This document shows positions 32,673 through 34,260 of a DNA stretch of 34,260 nucleotides, in pieces (positions within the stretch are counted from its first letter, which is position 1; every line of letters starts with the position of its first letter). The stretch is from assembly GCA_964515175.1 (NCBI GenBank), contig CAZEUR010000009.1, positions 1 to 34,260 on the forward strand. The letters run 5' to 3'. Source of the DNA: CAIWGV01 sp964515175 (lineage in GTDB: Bacteria; Pseudomonadota; Alphaproteobacteria; UBA7879; UBA5542). The position numbers were made by a program, and so were the translations under genes. A model generated the notes under the pieces. It did no database searches. It saw only the letters and a program-made list of their open reading frames with translations, and was not told where the DNA came from.

Positions 32673-32710
32673 AAAACCCGTAGGATTCCCTTCTTGCGGG
32701 TTTTTTATTT
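32673..32710 (+). terminator. rho-independent terminator after rpmA
   Basis: AAAACCCG and CGGGTTTT pair across a 16-base loop (an inner AGG/CCT pairing may shorten it), followed by a T-run. The T-run supplies the TTA that is the MFS gene stop codon on the other strand. Confidence 0.8.
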
Positions 32711-33895
32711 TGCCTCTCTCAGTAAGCCTGCCTTCAAAAAATAAAGAGTGAATCCGAGACATAGGGTGATGATGGTAAACATCACCAAAGCCAGGCTTAG
32801 TACCTCTCCATTATAAAGATATCCCGCAGCAGCCACAGTCGTAGCAATGATGAGGGCGCGCATGCTCATGATCACGGAGGAGGCGGTGCCTTTAATATCT
32901 GGGAATACTTCCAAAGAAGGCCCAAAGATGATGGGATAATAGACAGCTTCTGCAACGCCGCCAACGGTGACCAAAAAAGTAATCCAATAGGGAGAATGGG
33001 GCATGAAAAACCCAACAAATCCCAGCGCTGCGGTGCTCAACAAATAAGAAACGCTGCTATAAAGTACACATCTCTTGCTCCCAAACTTTTGAGAGATGCG
33101 ATTCACGAAAAAGCTGATAACGGAAAAAGTGCCCACAATAACCGCTTGATGAAGCGCATATTCCGTAATGCTCATGCCAAAGGTTTCCATATACAAGAAA
33201 GGAGCACAGGCAATAAAGGCAAGGTAGGTCGCATACATGGCGCTGGGAACAAAAGAAGCGCTTAAAAATAATAAGCTTCCAAATAACTTCTTATAATCCT
33301 TTGCCATTTTTCGAGTATCAAAAACCTCGAATTCTTTTTTTGTTTCTGGCAAAGAAATAAGAGACATAATCCAGGAAATTAAGCAGACAAAAGCTACAAT
33401 TGCATAATTCCCGCGCCACCCCACGGCCTTTGTAATAAAACTCCCAATGACAGGGGCGATGGCCATGAGAGTGGTGAGGATCGCATTCATGAGACTAATA
33501 AACTTGGTGGCTTTTTGCCCTTGATACACATCGGCCACCATGGCAGATACCAAGACAGCGGGAGTGGCGGCACCCAAACCCTGAATGAACCGAGAGACCA
33601 ACAGGAAAGGGATGGAGGGCGCATAAACGCATCCCAGGGCACCAATAGTCAACAAAGTATTGCCAGTAATCATCACCTTTCGTCGACCATACGCATCCGA
33701 CAGGGGGCCATAGAAAAAAGCGGCCAAGAAGAAGCCCAGGAAGTTGTAAGCCACTGTTAGCTGAATAACGGCTTCTGTAGTGCCAAAATAGCGGACCATC
33801 TCTGGAAAGCTGGGCACTGAGATATCAATCTCAATGCAACAGGGAACTAAAAAGAGAATCAGTAGAAAGGGAAGTATTTTTTCGATAGAGGTCAT
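32705..33895 (-). CDS. MFS drug exporter, Bcr/CflA family
   Basis: The 396-residue inner-membrane protein has 12 predicted helices and the DHA1-family motif A between helices 2 and 3 (YGPLSDAYGRRKVM). The N-terminal EIDISVPSFPEM and FIQGLGAATPAVLVSAMVAD are characteristic of the Bcr/CflA subgroup of proton-driven drug exporters. Substrate cannot be read from sequence. ATG 33895 is preferred to the adjacent TTG 33898 because AAAGGA lies 6 bases upstream. It is convergent with rpmA, and its stop lies inside the rpmA terminator T-run. Confidence 0.88.
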   Translation of the reverse strand: MTSIEKILPFLLILFLVPCCIEIDISVPSFPEMVRYFGTTEAVIQLTVAYNFLGFFLAAFFYGPLSDAYGRRKVMITGNTLLTIGALGCVYAPSIPFLLVSRFIQGLGAATPAVLVSAMVADVYQGQKATKFISLMNAILTTLMAIAPVIGSFITKAVGWRGNYAIVAFVCLISWIMSLISLPETKKEFEVFDTRKMAKDYKKLFGSLLFLSASFVPSAMYATYLAFIACAPFLYMETFGMSITEYALHQAVIVGTFSVISFFVNRISQKFGSKRCVLYSSVSYLLSTAALGFVGFFMPHSPYWITFLVTVGGVAEAVYYPIIFGPSLEVFPDIKGTASSVIMSMRALIIATTVAAAGYLYNGEVLSLALVMFTIITLCLGFTLYFLKAGLLREAK

Positions 33896-33961
33896 CAAGA
33901 GTCCTTTGAGCGTTTAGGGGGAGCATATCATGGGGGGCAAAGAGAGATCAAGGAATTCTAA

Positions 33962-34260
33962 TCCAGAGCCCTTTGCCACGGAGCGGGGGCCCATCTGTTT
34001 GCGAAAGACCTCGCCTCTGGACGAAAAAATGGCCTGCCTGGTCTTGCTACCACCGCTCTTTATATGTGTGTGAATGGAGATGGGTCTCCTAAAGAAGCCG
34101 GGACAAAGGTGCTTAACTCTCTTTAAACTAATGAAATTGTGTATGAGTTCACAACATATGAGACTCAAGCAGCGACCTTGAGGACAGTGTTAATGTACTC
34201 CAAAGGGGGTGAGGCCTTTCAAGGCATTATGAGGTCTATAGGAGTTATATTTTTGGAGAG
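33962..34260 (+). pseudogene. possible partial and broken reading frame of unknown function
   Basis: One plus-strand frame opens after a stop at 33959 and reads HGAGAHLFAKDLASGRKNG, then TTALYMCVNGDGSPKEAGTK. It meets a single TAA at 34124-34126 and stays open through the window end with EIVYEFTTYETQAATLRTVL. The amino-acid make-up looks protein-like on both sides of the stop, so this may be a decayed gene that continues beyond the window. No family is recognised and no start with a ribosome site is evident. Nothing else was seen in the 365 bases after the MFS gene. Confidence 0.25.

Noticed and set aside
1..34260. tRNA, rRNA, CRISPR arrays, riboswitches
   Set aside because: Scanning the intergenic gaps by eye showed no tRNA-like T-loop, no regular spaced repeats and no recognisable riboswitch core. 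A covariance-model search would be needed to exclude small RNAs.

Overview
The window looks like a chromosomal segment of an intracellular alphaproteobacterium, most likely a Holosporales- or Rickettsiales-type symbiont of eukaryotic cells. The strongest clue is a full-length ATP/ADP translocase (Tlc/NTT family) at 5256-6776, a transporter characteristic of bacteria that import host ATP. Alphaproteobacterial gene-order blocks support this: tolC-popZ, rpiB-glyA-nrdR-nusB, lptF-lptG-lptD, xerC/tal/priA, pepA-holC and ftsE-ftsX-ydcF-plsC. Several blocks lack members that free-living relatives carry: valS after popZ, the rib genes between nrdR and nusB, pdxA between surA and rsmA, DUF484 beside xerC, and obgE after rpmA. 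This fits genome reduction. The lineage is inferred from gene content only; there is no rRNA in the window.

Layout. 1-187 holds no intact gene, only a possible decayed IS630-type transposase start. 188-2544 (minus) is tolC with popZ translationally coupled. 2632-6776 (minus) is a tight run tlc-rpiB-glyA-nrdR-nusB. 6840-11306 (minus) is the LPS export set lptF-lptG-lptD. Divergent from it, 11415-13611 (plus) is surA-rsmA. 13691-14561 (plus) is an SRPBCC protein plus a MarR regulator, with a likely operator over the promoter. xerC and a transaldolase follow on the minus strand, then priA on the plus strand. 18411-20523 (plus) is the most unusual part: two overlapping genes for exported proteins I do not recognise. 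The first carries three closely spaced YxNV motifs. The second has a cysteine-rich domain, a two-helix hydrophobic hairpin and a disordered tail. pepA-holC and a small lipoprotein follow. 23075-25967 (minus) is ftsE-ftsX-ydcF-plsC. alaS and an exported beta-carbonic anhydrase are on the plus strand, two glycosyltransferases on the minus strand, rplU-rpmA on the plus strand, and a Bcr/CflA-type MFS exporter on the minus strand. The last 360 bases hold a broken reading frame that runs off the window.

Together most genes serve envelope biogenesis (Lpt proteins, SurA, TolC, PlsC, two glycosyltransferases, FtsEX), translation and DNA maintenance (AlaS, RsmA, NusB, L21, L27, PriA, XerC, HolC), and a reduced one-carbon and pentose metabolism (GlyA, RpiB, transaldolase). 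No tRNA, rRNA, CRISPR array or intact insertion sequence was recognised. Promoter, terminator and palindrome positions were read by eye and may be off by a base.
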